From contig NZ_CALNAT010000188.1 of assembly GCF_937873925.1 (NCBI RefSeq), forward strand, positions 1 to 57,938: a stretch of 57,938 bases of DNA, written 5' to 3'. Of the stretch, positions 41,758 through 51,216 are shown piece after piece (the first letter of the stretch is position 1; every line of letters begins with the position of its first letter). This stretch comes from an uncultured Proteiniphilum sp. (lineage in GTDB: Bacteria > Bacteroidota > Bacteroidia > Bacteroidales > Dysgonomonadaceae). Below the pieces are notes generated by a model. It had not been told where the DNA came from. It saw nothing but the letters and a program-made list of their open reading frames with translations, and made no database searches. The position numbers and the translations under genes were made by a program.

Positions 41758-43485
41758 ATGAACAAACTGCTTCTCGTACTTTTTCTGATAGTTCCGGCAT
41801 CGGTGGTCCTACCACTGGAGATAATGGCGCAACAGGAGAAGCACGGAATTCAACTCAACGAAGAGACAAGACGAAAATTCGACTATTATTTTTACGGGGC
41901 ATTGAATGCGAAGGCCCTGGGGAAATATGATGAAGCAGTCGACCTCTTTCAGCATTGCTATGCGCTGGACTCCACCAACGCCAATGTATTGGTGGAACTG
42001 GGCACGTTTTACAATGTACTGCAGGAGAAAAATAAGGCTTTGGATTTCTTCCGGCGGTCAGTACACTACGATCCTTCCAATTACTATTACAACATGATGC
42101 TGGCCGGTTTGAGTAAAGAGCTCGGGTTGAAGCAGGAGGTGATCGATATTTACCGTTCTTTGTTGCAGTTATATCCCGAAAAAACCGACCTCCGGTTTGA
42201 ACTGGCCAATGCTTTTGCCGATGCCGGAGAATTTCAGGAAGCTGTCGATGCACTCGACCAGTTGGAAAAAAGGACCGGTATCAACGAGATGATCGCTTTG
42301 AACAAGTTCCGCCTCTATTCAATGATGGACAGGAAGGAACAGGCTTTCGAGGAGATCCGGCAAATTATCGATAAAAACCCGTCCGAGCCGAGATATCTTA
42401 TCCTGATGGGGGATCTTTATCTTGAAGATAATCAGCAGGAAAAGGCGCTGCCGTATTATGACAAGGCGAGAACGATCGATCCCGATTATCCTGCGCTTAT
42501 CCTTTCCATGGTAAACTATTACGAGAAGACGAACGATAAACAGGCGGCACAGGCAGAGTTGCAAAAGGCCATTACAAACCCGTCGATGGACGTAGAGGTA
42601 AAATTACAGCTGCTCACGCGCTATCTTGGCATTCTACAACAGAGCCAGCAGGATATGAAGCAGGTCAATACTCTCTTCGAGGCGCTTTTTGAGCAACATC
42701 CCAACAATTCCCAATTGAATATGATCTATGGGAATGTGCTTTTGCTCCAGAATGATAAAGAGGGCGCGGCAGAGCAGTTCGGGATCTACACCAAAGCGAA
42801 TCCGGAAGATCCCGCGGGATATGATCAGTTGATCCGTATAGCCTTGCCCGATGAGGACCTGGAAAAAATAAAGGAGGTGACCACGGAGGCATTAAAACAT
42901 CTGCCGCACGAGGCTCAATTCTATTTCTATTTGGGCGCGGTCCACTATCAACAGGAAAATCACCGGGAGGCGTTGAAAGTTTTCGAGGAGGGATTGGCCA
43001 ATGCGGTTATCCTGAATCCTGTAGTGGAGTCTAATTTCCATGGGCAGATAGGTGATCTTAATTATTTTCTCGGGAACAAAGAGACAGCCTTTGAGAGTTA
43101 TGAGAAGGCATTGCAACTGAATCCGCAGAATCTTCCTGTTTTAAACAATTACAGTTATTATCTTTCTCTTGAAAAGAAAGATCTCGATAAGGCGGAGCAA
43201 ATGAGCGGTATCACGGTGAAGGCGGAACCTGCGAATCCTACCTATCTGGATACTTACGGGTGGGTACTGTACGAACAAGGTTCCTATACGCTGGCAAAGG
43301 TCTATATAGAAAGAGCGATTGAATACAGTAAAGAGGACCTTTCGGCAGAGGTGCTGGAGCACTACGGGGACGTATTGTACAGAACCGGAGAGAAAGAGAA
43401 AGCACTGGATCAGTGGAAGAAGGCCAAAGAGATGGGAGGCGATTCTGACGCATTGAATAAAAAAATTAAAACCGGCGAGTTATAA
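41758..43485 (+). CDS. Exported TPR-repeat protein
   Basis: 576 residues from the ATG at 41758; an ATG 21 bases upstream would spoil the signal peptide. Signal peptide ends EIMAQ (about residue 25). The remainder is an almost continuous array of tetratricopeptide repeats, for example AKALGKYDEAVDLFQHCYAL, FLGNKETAFESYEKALQLNP and EQGSYTLAKVYIERAIEYS, ending with LYRTGEKEKALDQWKKAKEM. It is a periplasmic scaffold with no catalytic motif. It sits 44 bases after dut and 2 bases before the DUF4292 lipoprotein gene, with an EnvC-like gene next, so a role in outer-membrane or cell-wall assembly is plausible (inference from neighbours). Confidence 0.88.
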   Translation: MNKLLLVLFLIVPASVVLPLEIMAQQEKHGIQLNEETRRKFDYYFYGALNAKALGKYDEAVDLFQHCYALDSTNANVLVELGTFYNVLQEKNKALDFFRRSVHYDPSNYYYNMMLAGLSKELGLKQEVIDIYRSLLQLYPEKTDLRFELANAFADAGEFQEAVDALDQLEKRTGINEMIALNKFRLYSMMDRKEQAFEEIRQIIDKNPSEPRYLILMGDLYLEDNQQEKALPYYDKARTIDPDYPALILSMVNYYEKTNDKQAAQAELQKAITNPSMDVEVKLQLLTRYLGILQQSQQDMKQVNTLFEALFEQHPNNSQLNMIYGNVLLLQNDKEGAAEQFGIYTKANPEDPAGYDQLIRIALPDEDLEKIKEVTTEALKHLPHEAQFYFYLGAVHYQQENHREALKVFEEGLANAVILNPVVESNFHGQIGDLNYFLGNKETAFESYEKALQLNPQNLPVLNNYSYYLSLEKKDLDKAEQMSGITVKAEPANPTYLDTYGWVLYEQGSYTLAKVYIERAIEYSKEDLSAEVLEHYGDVLYRTGEKEKALDQWKKAKEMGGDSDALNKKIKTGEL

Positions 43486-43487
43486 TC

Positions 43488-44333
43488 ATGAATATTTCCT
43501 ATTACCGGCATATCCTGATCATCTGTTTATTGTCGACAGTTACATTCACTGCATGCAAACCGAAACAAAAGATCGTTTATTCCACTTCCCCGGTGGAAGA
43601 GAAGGCCCATAATGAGCTTTTCAGTGATATCATTACCAGTGAATTCCCTTACCGGACATTCTCGGCCAAACTCAATATGGGGATGACCGCGGGTACCAAA
43701 TCATTTAACTCCAAGGCCAATATACGGATTATAAGGGATGAGGCCCTTCAGATCTCTATACAGCCGCTTTTCGGAGTGGAGATGTTCCGGCTTTACATGA
43801 ATCCGGATACGGTATTTCTGCTCGACAGGATGAACAAGCGGTATGTATTGGAGTCGATCGCTACATTAAAGGAGTTCTATCCGGTAGGATTCGACTACTA
43901 TACGATGCAATCCCTGTTCACCAATGCGCTCTTCGTATCGGGAAAAGAGAGAATAGATGTTTCCGATTACCGTGCTTTCAGTTATAACCGTGCCTCCGAT
44001 CAGAATTATTATATTACGGCCAAAGATGCCACATCAGGTATCGATTATTCATTTACCGTCAACGGAGATGACCGGATCACCTTCGCCCATCTGATGCAGC
44101 CGGAGAAAAAATACTATATGCAGTGGGGATATCATAATTTTGCGGTATTGAACAGTGCTACCTTTCCGCATAAAATGAATGTCACCCTCTCTTCTGCATC
44201 CCGCAAGATCGATGCAGAGCTGCTCTTTTCCGATGTAGTTACGGACAACTCCATCCTGTTAGGGTTGAATGTGCCGTCGGGTTACACGAGAACCTCTATG
44301 GATGAGATACTGAAAATTCTTTCTCCGAAGTAA
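43488..44333 (+). CDS. DUF4292 lipoprotein (LolA/LolB-like fold)
   Basis: 281 residues. Lipobox TFTAC22, then a conserved body of the DUF4292 type: YRTFSAKLNMGM, FNSKANIRIIRDEALQISIQ, PLFGVEMFRLYMNPDTVFLL and the MNKRYVLESIATLKEF helix. The half-barrel predicted for this family resembles lipoprotein carriers, but binding of lipids is not proven. It starts 2 bases after the TPR gene stop and is surely co-transcribed with it. Together they form a recurrent Bacteroidota envelope-biogenesis neighbourhood. Confidence 0.88.
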   Translation: MNISYYRHILIICLLSTVTFTACKPKQKIVYSTSPVEEKAHNELFSDIITSEFPYRTFSAKLNMGMTAGTKSFNSKANIRIIRDEALQISIQPLFGVEMFRLYMNPDTVFLLDRMNKRYVLESIATLKEFYPVGFDYYTMQSLFTNALFVSGKERIDVSDYRAFSYNRASDQNYYITAKDATSGIDYSFTVNGDDRITFAHLMQPEKKYYMQWGYHNFAVLNSATFPHKMNVTLSSASRKIDAELLFSDVVTDNSILLGLNVPSGYTRTSMDEILKILSPK

Positions 44334-44495
44334 TTTAATTAAAATGCTAAACCACGTTCAACGGAATGGAGTGTAGTTAATTAATGAATGTGCTAATATA
44401 TCAATGATTTGAAATAAGAAGTGAAGAAGGGATTAAAGGGTTAGGGAATGTCCCAGATCCAACCTCCCCAATCTTACTTTATGCAGATTAATCGT

Positions 44496-45857
44496 ATGAA
44501 AAAGATTATTCTCCTCTTTCTTACCCACGCAGTTGCCGTTATCCTGTTGTCCCAGACCCGGCAGATCGAAAGTTTACAGCAGCAGCAGCAGGTATTGTTG
44601 GAGGAGATAAAAAATACGAACAAGCTTTATCTTGATGTTAAAAAGCATACCACTACGATTTTAGACCGCATCAATCTTATTAATAACCAGATATCGGCCC
44701 GTAAAGAGCTGATAGATGTGCAGGGAAAGGAGATAGAGGCGCTACGGAGGGAGGAAGTGCGTCTCGAAAGCGAGATCGTCAGACTGAATAAAGAACTGGA
44801 AAAGAAGCAGGGCTATTATGCCGACGCGATGAAAGGGATGTTGAACCATAAGTTCAGCCAGAATAAACTGCTTTTTATCTTATCCGGCAGATCAATGGGT
44901 GAATCGTTGCGGCGAATGCAATACCTGCGGGAATATTCCAAATGGCAGAAAACGCAGGCTGAAGAAATCAAAAAGCAGCATGCGGAGATAAAGGAAAAAC
45001 AGGCATTATTGGCAAATGCTAAGGCCGACAAAGAGAAAGCGCTTGCTTCGTTACAGGAAGAGCAGAAAAGGTTGCAGGGCGAAGAAAAAACGCGCCAATC
45101 GGAGGTGGCGGCTGCCCGCGGACAAGAGCGGCAACTGCAGAAGACCTTACAGGAAAAACAGCAACGTGCCAACCAGTTAAATGCCCAGATCGAGAAACTC
45201 ATCGCCGAGGAGGTGGCACGGCAGGAGCGTGAAGCAGAGGCCAGAAGGAAAGCCGAAGAAGCCGAGCGGAGGAAGAGAGCCGAAGAGAAGCTGGCGGAGG
45301 AGCGCCGTAGAGGTACAAGCGACAAGAAAGAGGAAGAACTGGCCGAAACACCTGCGAGGAGAGAAGAGACTACATCCGGGGCCGCGCCGGGACCAAGAAT
45401 TGAAACCGGCAGCAGTACAGCAACGACCGAAACCTTCAATCTGTCGAAAGACTTTGCGGCCAACAGGGGGAAACTGCCTATGCCGGTGACGGGAACAGCA
45501 GCCATAGTGGGTAACTTCGGCGCTAAAAAACATAATGAATGGAATGTCACGACCAACAGCAACGGCGTCGATATCCAGGCCGAAAGAGGGGCCAATATCC
45601 GTGCCGTATTTGATGGGGAGGTATCGAAAGTATTCTCTTTCCCCGGATCCAACACCTGTGTGATCGTACGCCACGGTGATTATTATACATTCTATGCCAA
45701 TATATACGACCTGTTTGTAAAGCAGGGAGACAAAGTAAAAACCGGGCAATCGTTAGGGCGGATCTTTACCGATCCCGATACCGGTGTTTCCACGATGCAT
45801 TTCCAGTTGTGGCAAAAGACAAATAAACTCAACCCGTCACCCTGGTTACAACGATAG
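44496..45857 (+). CDS. EnvC-like murein hydrolase activator (degenerate LytM/M23 domain)
   Basis: 454 residues from the ATG at 44496, which gives the only proper signal peptide (MKKIILLFLTHAVAVILLSQ); an upstream ATG at 44448 is rejected. Residues about 20-250 are a long coiled coil rich in Gln, Glu and Lys, then a charged low-complexity stretch (about 215-300) and a C-terminal LytM domain (about 345-450). The zinc ligands are lost: the usual HxxxD reads NSNGVD, and the HxH before F reads TMHF, so it should activate amidases rather than cut peptidoglycan itself, as E. coli EnvC does. It therefore likely acts in daughter-cell separation. Confidence 0.9.
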   Translation: MKKIILLFLTHAVAVILLSQTRQIESLQQQQQVLLEEIKNTNKLYLDVKKHTTTILDRINLINNQISARKELIDVQGKEIEALRREEVRLESEIVRLNKELEKKQGYYADAMKGMLNHKFSQNKLLFILSGRSMGESLRRMQYLREYSKWQKTQAEEIKKQHAEIKEKQALLANAKADKEKALASLQEEQKRLQGEEKTRQSEVAAARGQERQLQKTLQEKQQRANQLNAQIEKLIAEEVARQEREAEARRKAEEAERRKRAEEKLAEERRRGTSDKKEEELAETPARREETTSGAAPGPRIETGSSTATTETFNLSKDFAANRGKLPMPVTGTAAIVGNFGAKKHNEWNVTTNSNGVDIQAERGANIRAVFDGEVSKVFSFPGSNTCVIVRHGDYYTFYANIYDLFVKQGDKVKTGQSLGRIFTDPDTGVSTMHFQLWQKTNKLNPSPWLQR

Positions 45858-45876
45858 ATATAAAATAATTACATAT

Positions 45877-47157
45877 ATGTCACTGAAGATCAGACTGATT
45901 ATCATGAATTTCCTCCAGTTCGCGGTATGGGGGGCCTATCTCACTTCCATGTCCCGTTACCTGGGGCCCGCCGGACTGGGATCACACATCGGTATTTTTT
46001 ATTCCGTGCAGGGGATTGTCTCCATTTTCATGCCTGCCATCATGGGGATTGTAGCCGACAGATGGGTACCCGCGCAAAAACTGCTGGGGATAAGTCATCT
46101 TTTGGCTTCCTCCTTTATGTTATCGGCCGGTTTATATGGATTATACAGCGGTACGGAGGTCTCTTTTTCCATCTTTTTTGCTCTTTATACCCTGAGTGTA
46201 GCCTTTTACATGCCCACCCTGGCCCTGTCCAATTCGGTCGCCTACACCATCCTGGAAAAGGGAGGAATGGATACGGTCAAAGCTTTCCCTCCCATACGCG
46301 TCTTCGGCACCATAGGGTTTATCTGTACCATGTGGCTTGTGGATATCCTGGGATATCAGACTTCGTCGATGCAGTTTGTTGTGAGCGCCCTGTTGGGTCT
46401 CATGCTGGGGTTATATGCGTTTACATTACCCAATTGTCCGGTGAGTGCTGCTACAGGCAGTAAGACCCTGTTTCAGGCGCTCGGCCTGGATGCATTTAAA
46501 CTCTTTAAGATAAGAAAAATGGCGCTCTTTTTTATCTTTTCGATGTTATTGGGAGTCGCCCTGCAGATCACCAACGGATTTGCCAACCCGTTCGTCGCCA
46601 GCTTCGAAGCGCAGCCCGAGTATGCCAATACCTTCGGTGTACAACATTCGAATATATTGATATCCCTTTCCCAGATATCGGAAGCGCTCTGTATCCTGTT
46701 GATTCCCTTCTTCCTGAGGCGCTATGGTATCAAGAAGGTGATGTTGATCGCCATGTTCGCCTGGGTGCTGCGCTTCGGTTTCTTCGGTTTGGGCAATACC
46801 GGTAGTGGTGTATGGCTGCTGGTACTCTCCATGTTGGTATATGGCGTCGCTTTCGATTTTTTCAATGTTTCGGGATCGTTGTTCGTGGATAAGGAGACAC
46901 CGCATACCATCCGCGCCAGTGCACAGGGGTTGTTTATGCTGATGACCAACGGAATAGGCGCCACAATAGGCACATTGTGGGCGCAGTGGGTGGTGAACCG
47001 GTTCTGCTCATGGACGGACGTAACCGTAGGATCTACCACCAAATCGCTCCTGATTGGTGATTGGCAGAGTGTCTGGTTTATCTTTGCCGGATATGCCCTC
47101 GTGGTTACCATCCTGTTTGCCATCCTCTTCCGGTACAGGCATGTACGGACCGGATGA
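45877..47157 (+). CDS. MFS transporter, NupG-like nucleoside:H+ symporter family
   Basis: 426 residues from the ATG at 45877; a longer frame at 45784 overlaps the envC-like gene. About 12 hydrophobic helices. The N-terminus MSLKIRLIIMNFLQFAVWGA and the conserved GPAGLGSHIGIFYSVQGIVS, MPTLALSNSVAYTIL and PIRVFGTIGFICTMW blocks match the NupG/XapB branch. The C-terminal half has FNVSGSLFVDKE and SAQGLFMLMTNGIGA. The family transports nucleosides, but Bacteroidota members also sit in sugar loci. The stop overlaps the GH130 start (ATGA), so transporter and enzyme are translationally coupled, which suggests that it may carry the GH130 substrate. Confidence 0.88.
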   Translation: MSLKIRLIIMNFLQFAVWGAYLTSMSRYLGPAGLGSHIGIFYSVQGIVSIFMPAIMGIVADRWVPAQKLLGISHLLASSFMLSAGLYGLYSGTEVSFSIFFALYTLSVAFYMPTLALSNSVAYTILEKGGMDTVKAFPPIRVFGTIGFICTMWLVDILGYQTSSMQFVVSALLGLMLGLYAFTLPNCPVSAATGSKTLFQALGLDAFKLFKIRKMALFFIFSMLLGVALQITNGFANPFVASFEAQPEYANTFGVQHSNILISLSQISEALCILLIPFFLRRYGIKKVMLIAMFAWVLRFGFFGLGNTGSGVWLLVLSMLVYGVAFDFFNVSGSLFVDKETPHTIRASAQGLFMLMTNGIGATIGTLWAQWVVNRFCSWTDVTVGSTTKSLLIGDWQSVWFIFAGYALVVTILFAILFRYRHVRTG

Positions 47158-48209
47158 TTTATATCATGGACATTGCAAAACGCTGTAATAAAAATCCGAT
47201 ATTGCGCCCTTCGGATTTAAAACCGGGAATAGAGGGAATGGAGATAACGTGTTTACTTAATCCCGGAGTATTCAGAATGAACGGCAAAACATGGCTTTTG
47301 TTACGGGTAGCTGAAAGGCCAAAACAGATTGAAGGGAAAATTAGTTTTCCGGTATATAACAAAGGCGGACAAATAGAAGTATTGAGCTTCGATAAGGATG
47401 ATCCTCAATTAGATGCCTCAGATCCTCGCGTGATACGATATAAGGGGCAAAATTACCTTACTACATTGTCATATTTGCGCCTGGTCTGTAGTGACGATGA
47501 TGTGCATTTTCGCGAAGATCCGGCTTACCCGCCGATTTTCGGTGAAGGAATGCTGGAGTCTTTCGGCATCGAAGATTGTCGCGTAGCCACTATGGAAGAC
47601 GGCTTCTTTCTTACCTATACCATGGTATCGCCTGTGGCGGTAGGGGTAGGCCTGATGGTTACAAAAGATTTCAAAACTTACGACCGGAAAGGGATGATAT
47701 TTCCGCCGCATAATAAAGATTGTGCCGTTTTTGAAGAAAAAATCAACAATAAATATTACGCCCTGCATCGTCCAAGCAGCCCCGAACTGGGCGGAAATTA
47801 CATTTGGTTGGCAGAATCTTCCGACAGGATTCATTGGGGAAACCATAAGTGTATCGCGGCCACACGGGATAATAGCTGGGATTCGGCACGTGTGGGGGCA
47901 GGAGCTGCGCCCATTAAAACAAAGGAAGGCTGGCTGGAGATATATCATGGTGCGAATTCAGATCACAGGTATTGTTTAGGTGCGCTGCTGCTGGATTTGA
48001 ATGATCCGTCGAGAGTGCTGGCGCGAAGTGTGGAGCCTGTTATGGAGCCTGTTGCCGAATATGAAAAGACCGGTTTCTTTGGGAATGTGGTGTTTACGAA
48101 TGGACAATATGTGAAAGGCGATACGGTTAAATTATTCTATGGCGCCAGCGATGAGGTCATTTGCAGAGCAGAATTTTCCATTAAGGAGGTATTAAATTCT
48201 TTGAAATAA
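47154..48209 (+). CDS. GH130-like beta-mannoside phosphorylase/hydrolase family protein
   Basis: 351 residues from the ATG overlapping the MFS stop; an ATG at 47166 is an alternative. No signal peptide, so cytoplasmic. Five-bladed propeller of the GH130 type: NKNPILRPSDL opening, LLNPGVFRMNGKTWLLLRVAE, SDPRVIRYKGQNYLTTLSY, FGIEDCRVATMEDGFFLTYT with the catalytic Asp region, and ALHRPSSPELGG matching the HRP phosphate-site strand. The usual EDPR is EDCR here. GH130 enzymes phosphorolyse or hydrolyse beta-mannosides, mostly beta-1,4 or beta-1,2. The preceding MFS gene probably imports its substrate. A strong bidirectional terminator follows. Confidence 0.85.
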   Translation: MIYIMDIAKRCNKNPILRPSDLKPGIEGMEITCLLNPGVFRMNGKTWLLLRVAERPKQIEGKISFPVYNKGGQIEVLSFDKDDPQLDASDPRVIRYKGQNYLTTLSYLRLVCSDDDVHFREDPAYPPIFGEGMLESFGIEDCRVATMEDGFFLTYTMVSPVAVGVGLMVTKDFKTYDRKGMIFPPHNKDCAVFEEKINNKYYALHRPSSPELGGNYIWLAESSDRIHWGNHKCIAATRDNSWDSARVGAGAAPIKTKEGWLEIYHGANSDHRYCLGALLLDLNDPSRVLARSVEPVMEPVAEYEKTGFFGNVVFTNGQYVKGDTVKLFYGASDEVICRAEFSIKEVLNSLK

Positions 48210-48342
48210 AAAAATGTCGAAATGCGAAACACCGCTACCCGGTTTACGTTGCAATTTACCAGCTTTGCATGTACTTCGGGGTGTTGGTTACATCGGGGCT
48301 GAACGGAAACCGAATTTTCCTGACAGGAAAGGGGAATAACAT

Positions 48343-48386
48343 AAAAAACAGGAGGAAGACCGATAAGACTTCCTCCTGTTTTTTTT
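48343..48386. terminator. Bidirectional terminator between GH130 and M16 peptidase genes
   Basis: Stem arms with core ACAGGAGGAAG (48348-48358) and CTTCCTCCTGT (48369-48379), loop ACCGATAAGA. Flanking A and T runs on either side give a T tract in both directions. It sits between convergent genes. Confidence 0.92.
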
Positions 48387-48411
48387 AACTATGAGAGCCC
48401 GACGGATATGT

Positions 48412-51216
48412 TTATTCCGCTACTTTGGGCATCATCACTACCGTTTTCAGGTTATCCTGATCGAGCAGATCCCTGGCAAAGTTTTGAATATCACCGGGGG
48501 TAACGGCATTCACGGTTTCGAGGTATTGGGTGTGGTTGTCTTCGCCGTAAAAATATTTGTTGTCGAGGATATTCATCCAGTAATTGTTTTCTTTCAGGTT
48601 TTCGTTGTAACTCTTGTTCATGTACTCTTTCACCTTGGTGAAATCTGTTTCACGCGGACCATTTGAAGCTATTTCCCCGAGTACATCTAAAATGATCCGA
48701 TTGAGATGCTCCATCTTTTCCGGATCGGTATCGAACATGATCTGCAGGATAGTTTGTCCTTCCGGATACCGGGAAATGGAACCTCCTGCATATACGCCGT
48801 AAGTTCCCCCTTCCTCTTCACGCACTTTCTCAGTGTAGACGATATCCAGGATCTGGTCGAACATGCTCATCAGTATCTGATTCTTTAGGGCACGTTCTGT
48901 TTTTCCCGTTACAGTGTTGAATACCGACGCTTTGGGATTTTGCATTGCACGTTGGAAAATATTTTCCAGACTTCCTTCCCTGAAGTTCATGGGTACTTTC
49001 ACGAATTCACCTTTTTCCTGTTTTCCGGGTAGGGATGCCAGATACTGTTCAACGACAGGGCGCACTTTTTCCTCATCGATATTGCCCACGAACGTAAAGA
49101 CGAAACTGCCGGGATTGGCGAATCGCTCAGTATACATTTCCATGATGCGGTTATAGTCGATCTTTTTCAGATCACCCATCTGTATCCTTTTTGTCAACGG
49201 ATTATCGCCATGCAATGCGCTAGTCACCGAGTCGCTGAAAGCTACCATCGGTTCGGCCTCCTGGTTCTTCAGTTGAGTCTCCATACGTTGCAGGTACGAC
49301 TGGAAAGCATCGTTATCCTTTCGTGGGGCAGTGAAATAGAGGTAAACCAGTTGCAACATGGTCTCGAAATCCCTGATGGAAGAGGACCCGTTGAAATCCT
49401 GTGTAATGAGGCTGACGCTCGGGCGGGCGGATGCCGTCTTGCCGGCCAGCACTTTGGGCAGGTCGGTCGCACTGAAGTTCCCTATCCCTCCCAGTGTCGC
49501 TACATTACTCATCAACCTGCTGTTAACAGGATCCTGTACGCCATAGTGCGAATATCCGCCGGCACTTGTTCCGGTCATCATGATCTGATCGTCTTTGAAG
49601 TCGGTATTCTTCAGGATTACCTTCATGCCGTTTTCCAGGGTCCATACGGTAGCATCCATCGCCTCATCCTTTTCCGTCTTTACGATTTTTCCGGGGATGG
49701 GTGGCGTGGCCACCAGCGGTTCATCGATCACCTCTTCCGCATAGGGATCGATAGTTTCAGCCTGTACCGATGCCAGTACGCCGAGCAGCGCCTCTTCAGC
49801 AGGATATACCAACCCTTCCTTTTCCGGGCCGGTGATAGCGATCACTATATTTTCATTGCCAATTAACTGCTGGATGGTTTGGTTAATCACTTCTACCGGG
49901 ATGTTCGGGGCTACTGCCTGCATCAGCTGATACTCATACTCAATACCCGGGATGGGTTCCCCATCGGTGAAGGCGCGTACATATTCCTGTGAATAGGAAG
50001 AATTCTTCTGTTTATCACGGTTGTTGTAGGCATCCTCATAGATTTTCAGGATATTGGTGCGGGCCACTTCATATTCCGATGCAGTGAAGCCGTGCCGTTT
50101 CACTCTTTCCGTCTCGCGGACCATAGCTGCCAGCGCATTTTCTATTTTGTCTTCCGCACTTCCCGCCGCCACGGTCCATGCATCCTTTGTCTTAGCCACG
50201 AAATAATCACCGTCGTATGCATAGGCAGTGGTGAAAGGGGCATCGGGTTTTTGAATGATCTCGGACAGTCGTTGGTTCATCATCGATGAAGCAGCATTCA
50301 GGATATACTGTGTGATATAACCGGCCTGGGTGTTTTTCATTTCATCGGGCATCGGGTCGTGTTTATAAAACAGTAATATCTGGGTATTACGGGCTTCCTT
50401 GTCGGTGGCAACGGCTACTATGGGTTCCTTGTTATCGGGAACCGGATAGTATTCGCGTTCAGCTCTTTCCTGGTCGAGTTTGATGGGCGAGAACAACTCC
50501 TTTACCTTTTGCTCCATCGAGTCTACGTCAAAATTTCCCACCACGATGATGCCCTGCAGATCGGGACGGTACCATTTATGGTAATAGGTCCTGATCTCTT
50601 CCGGCTTGAAGTTGTTGATCACGTCGATACTGCCGATAGGCATACGATTGGCATATTTGCTGCCGGGATACATCTTTGGCAGCAGTTGGTCCCACAGACG
50701 TTGCTGCGCTCCGCCGCGTGTGCGCCATTCTTCACGGATCACACCCCGTTCGTTTTCCAGTTCCTCCTCTTCCAGGGCAATGGCATTGGACCAGTCATGA
50801 AGTACGAGTAGGGCCGAGTCCACCAGATTTTTATTGGTTGTCGGGATGTTGGTCATAAAATAGACCGTCTCATCAAAAGAAGTATAGGCATTGATGTTGG
50901 TGCCGAACTTAATCCCGTTGTCCTGCAGATAATTCAACATACTTTTTCCGGGGAAATTTGTTGTACCATTAAATGCCATGTGCTCCAGGAAGTGGGCCAG
51001 ACCGGCCTGATTATCCTCTTCCTGCATAGAACCCACTTTCTGCGCGATATAGAAATCGGCCCTGTTTTCGGGAAGGTTGTTTTGCCGGATGTAATAGGTC
51101 AGTCCATTGTCAAGTTTACCCGTCCTCACCTTCGGATCTACCGGCAGAGGAGGATTTTGCTGTGCATAAGTAACCAGACCGGTTACCAAAAGCAGAAATG
51201 TGATTAATTTTTTCAT
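48412..51216 (-). CDS. M16-family (pitrilysin/insulinase-like) zinc metalloprotease
   Basis: 934 residues, signal peptide ending TYAQ, so periplasmic. Two homologous M16 halves. The N-terminal half has the inverted zinc motif HFLEH (residues 75-79, in GLAHFLEHMAFNGT) and the downstream Glu in ENERGVIREEW. The C-terminal half lacks the motif but has the peptide-clamp R/Y-type sequence EEGGTYGVYAGGSISRYPEG. This is the standard architecture of Bacteroidota M16 clamshell proteases that degrade short unfolded peptides. Its start lies inside a leader repeat shared with the LamG gene (32454). Convergent with GH130; upstream gap 51217-51463 holds repeats only. Confidence 0.93.
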   Translation of the reverse strand: MKKLITFLLLVTGLVTYAQQNPPLPVDPKVRTGKLDNGLTYYIRQNNLPENRADFYIAQKVGSMQEEDNQAGLAHFLEHMAFNGTTNFPGKSMLNYLQDNGIKFGTNINAYTSFDETVYFMTNIPTTNKNLVDSALLVLHDWSNAIALEEEELENERGVIREEWRTRGGAQQRLWDQLLPKMYPGSKYANRMPIGSIDVINNFKPEEIRTYYHKWYRPDLQGIIVVGNFDVDSMEQKVKELFSPIKLDQERAEREYYPVPDNKEPIVAVATDKEARNTQILLFYKHDPMPDEMKNTQAGYITQYILNAASSMMNQRLSEIIQKPDAPFTTAYAYDGDYFVAKTKDAWTVAAGSAEDKIENALAAMVRETERVKRHGFTASEYEVARTNILKIYEDAYNNRDKQKNSSYSQEYVRAFTDGEPIPGIEYEYQLMQAVAPNIPVEVINQTIQQLIGNENIVIAITGPEKEGLVYPAEEALLGVLASVQAETIDPYAEEVIDEPLVATPPIPGKIVKTEKDEAMDATVWTLENGMKVILKNTDFKDDQIMMTGTSAGGYSHYGVQDPVNSRLMSNVATLGGIGNFSATDLPKVLAGKTASARPSVSLITQDFNGSSSIRDFETMLQLVYLYFTAPRKDNDAFQSYLQRMETQLKNQEAEPMVAFSDSVTSALHGDNPLTKRIQMGDLKKIDYNRIMEMYTERFANPGSFVFTFVGNIDEEKVRPVVEQYLASLPGKQEKGEFVKVPMNFREGSLENIFQRAMQNPKASVFNTVTGKTERALKNQILMSMFDQILDIVYTEKVREEEGGTYGVYAGGSISRYPEGQTILQIMFDTDPEKMEHLNRIILDVLGEIASNGPRETDFTKVKEYMNKSYNENLKENNYWMNILDNKYFYGEDNHTQYLETVNAVTPGDIQNFARDLLDQDNLKTVVMMPKVAE

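Noticed and set aside
44816..45655. 279-codon Ser/Ala-rich minus-strand frame inside the EnvC-like gene
   Set aside because: Antisense of a Glu/Lys/Gln-rich coiled coil gives such frames; no independent evidence.
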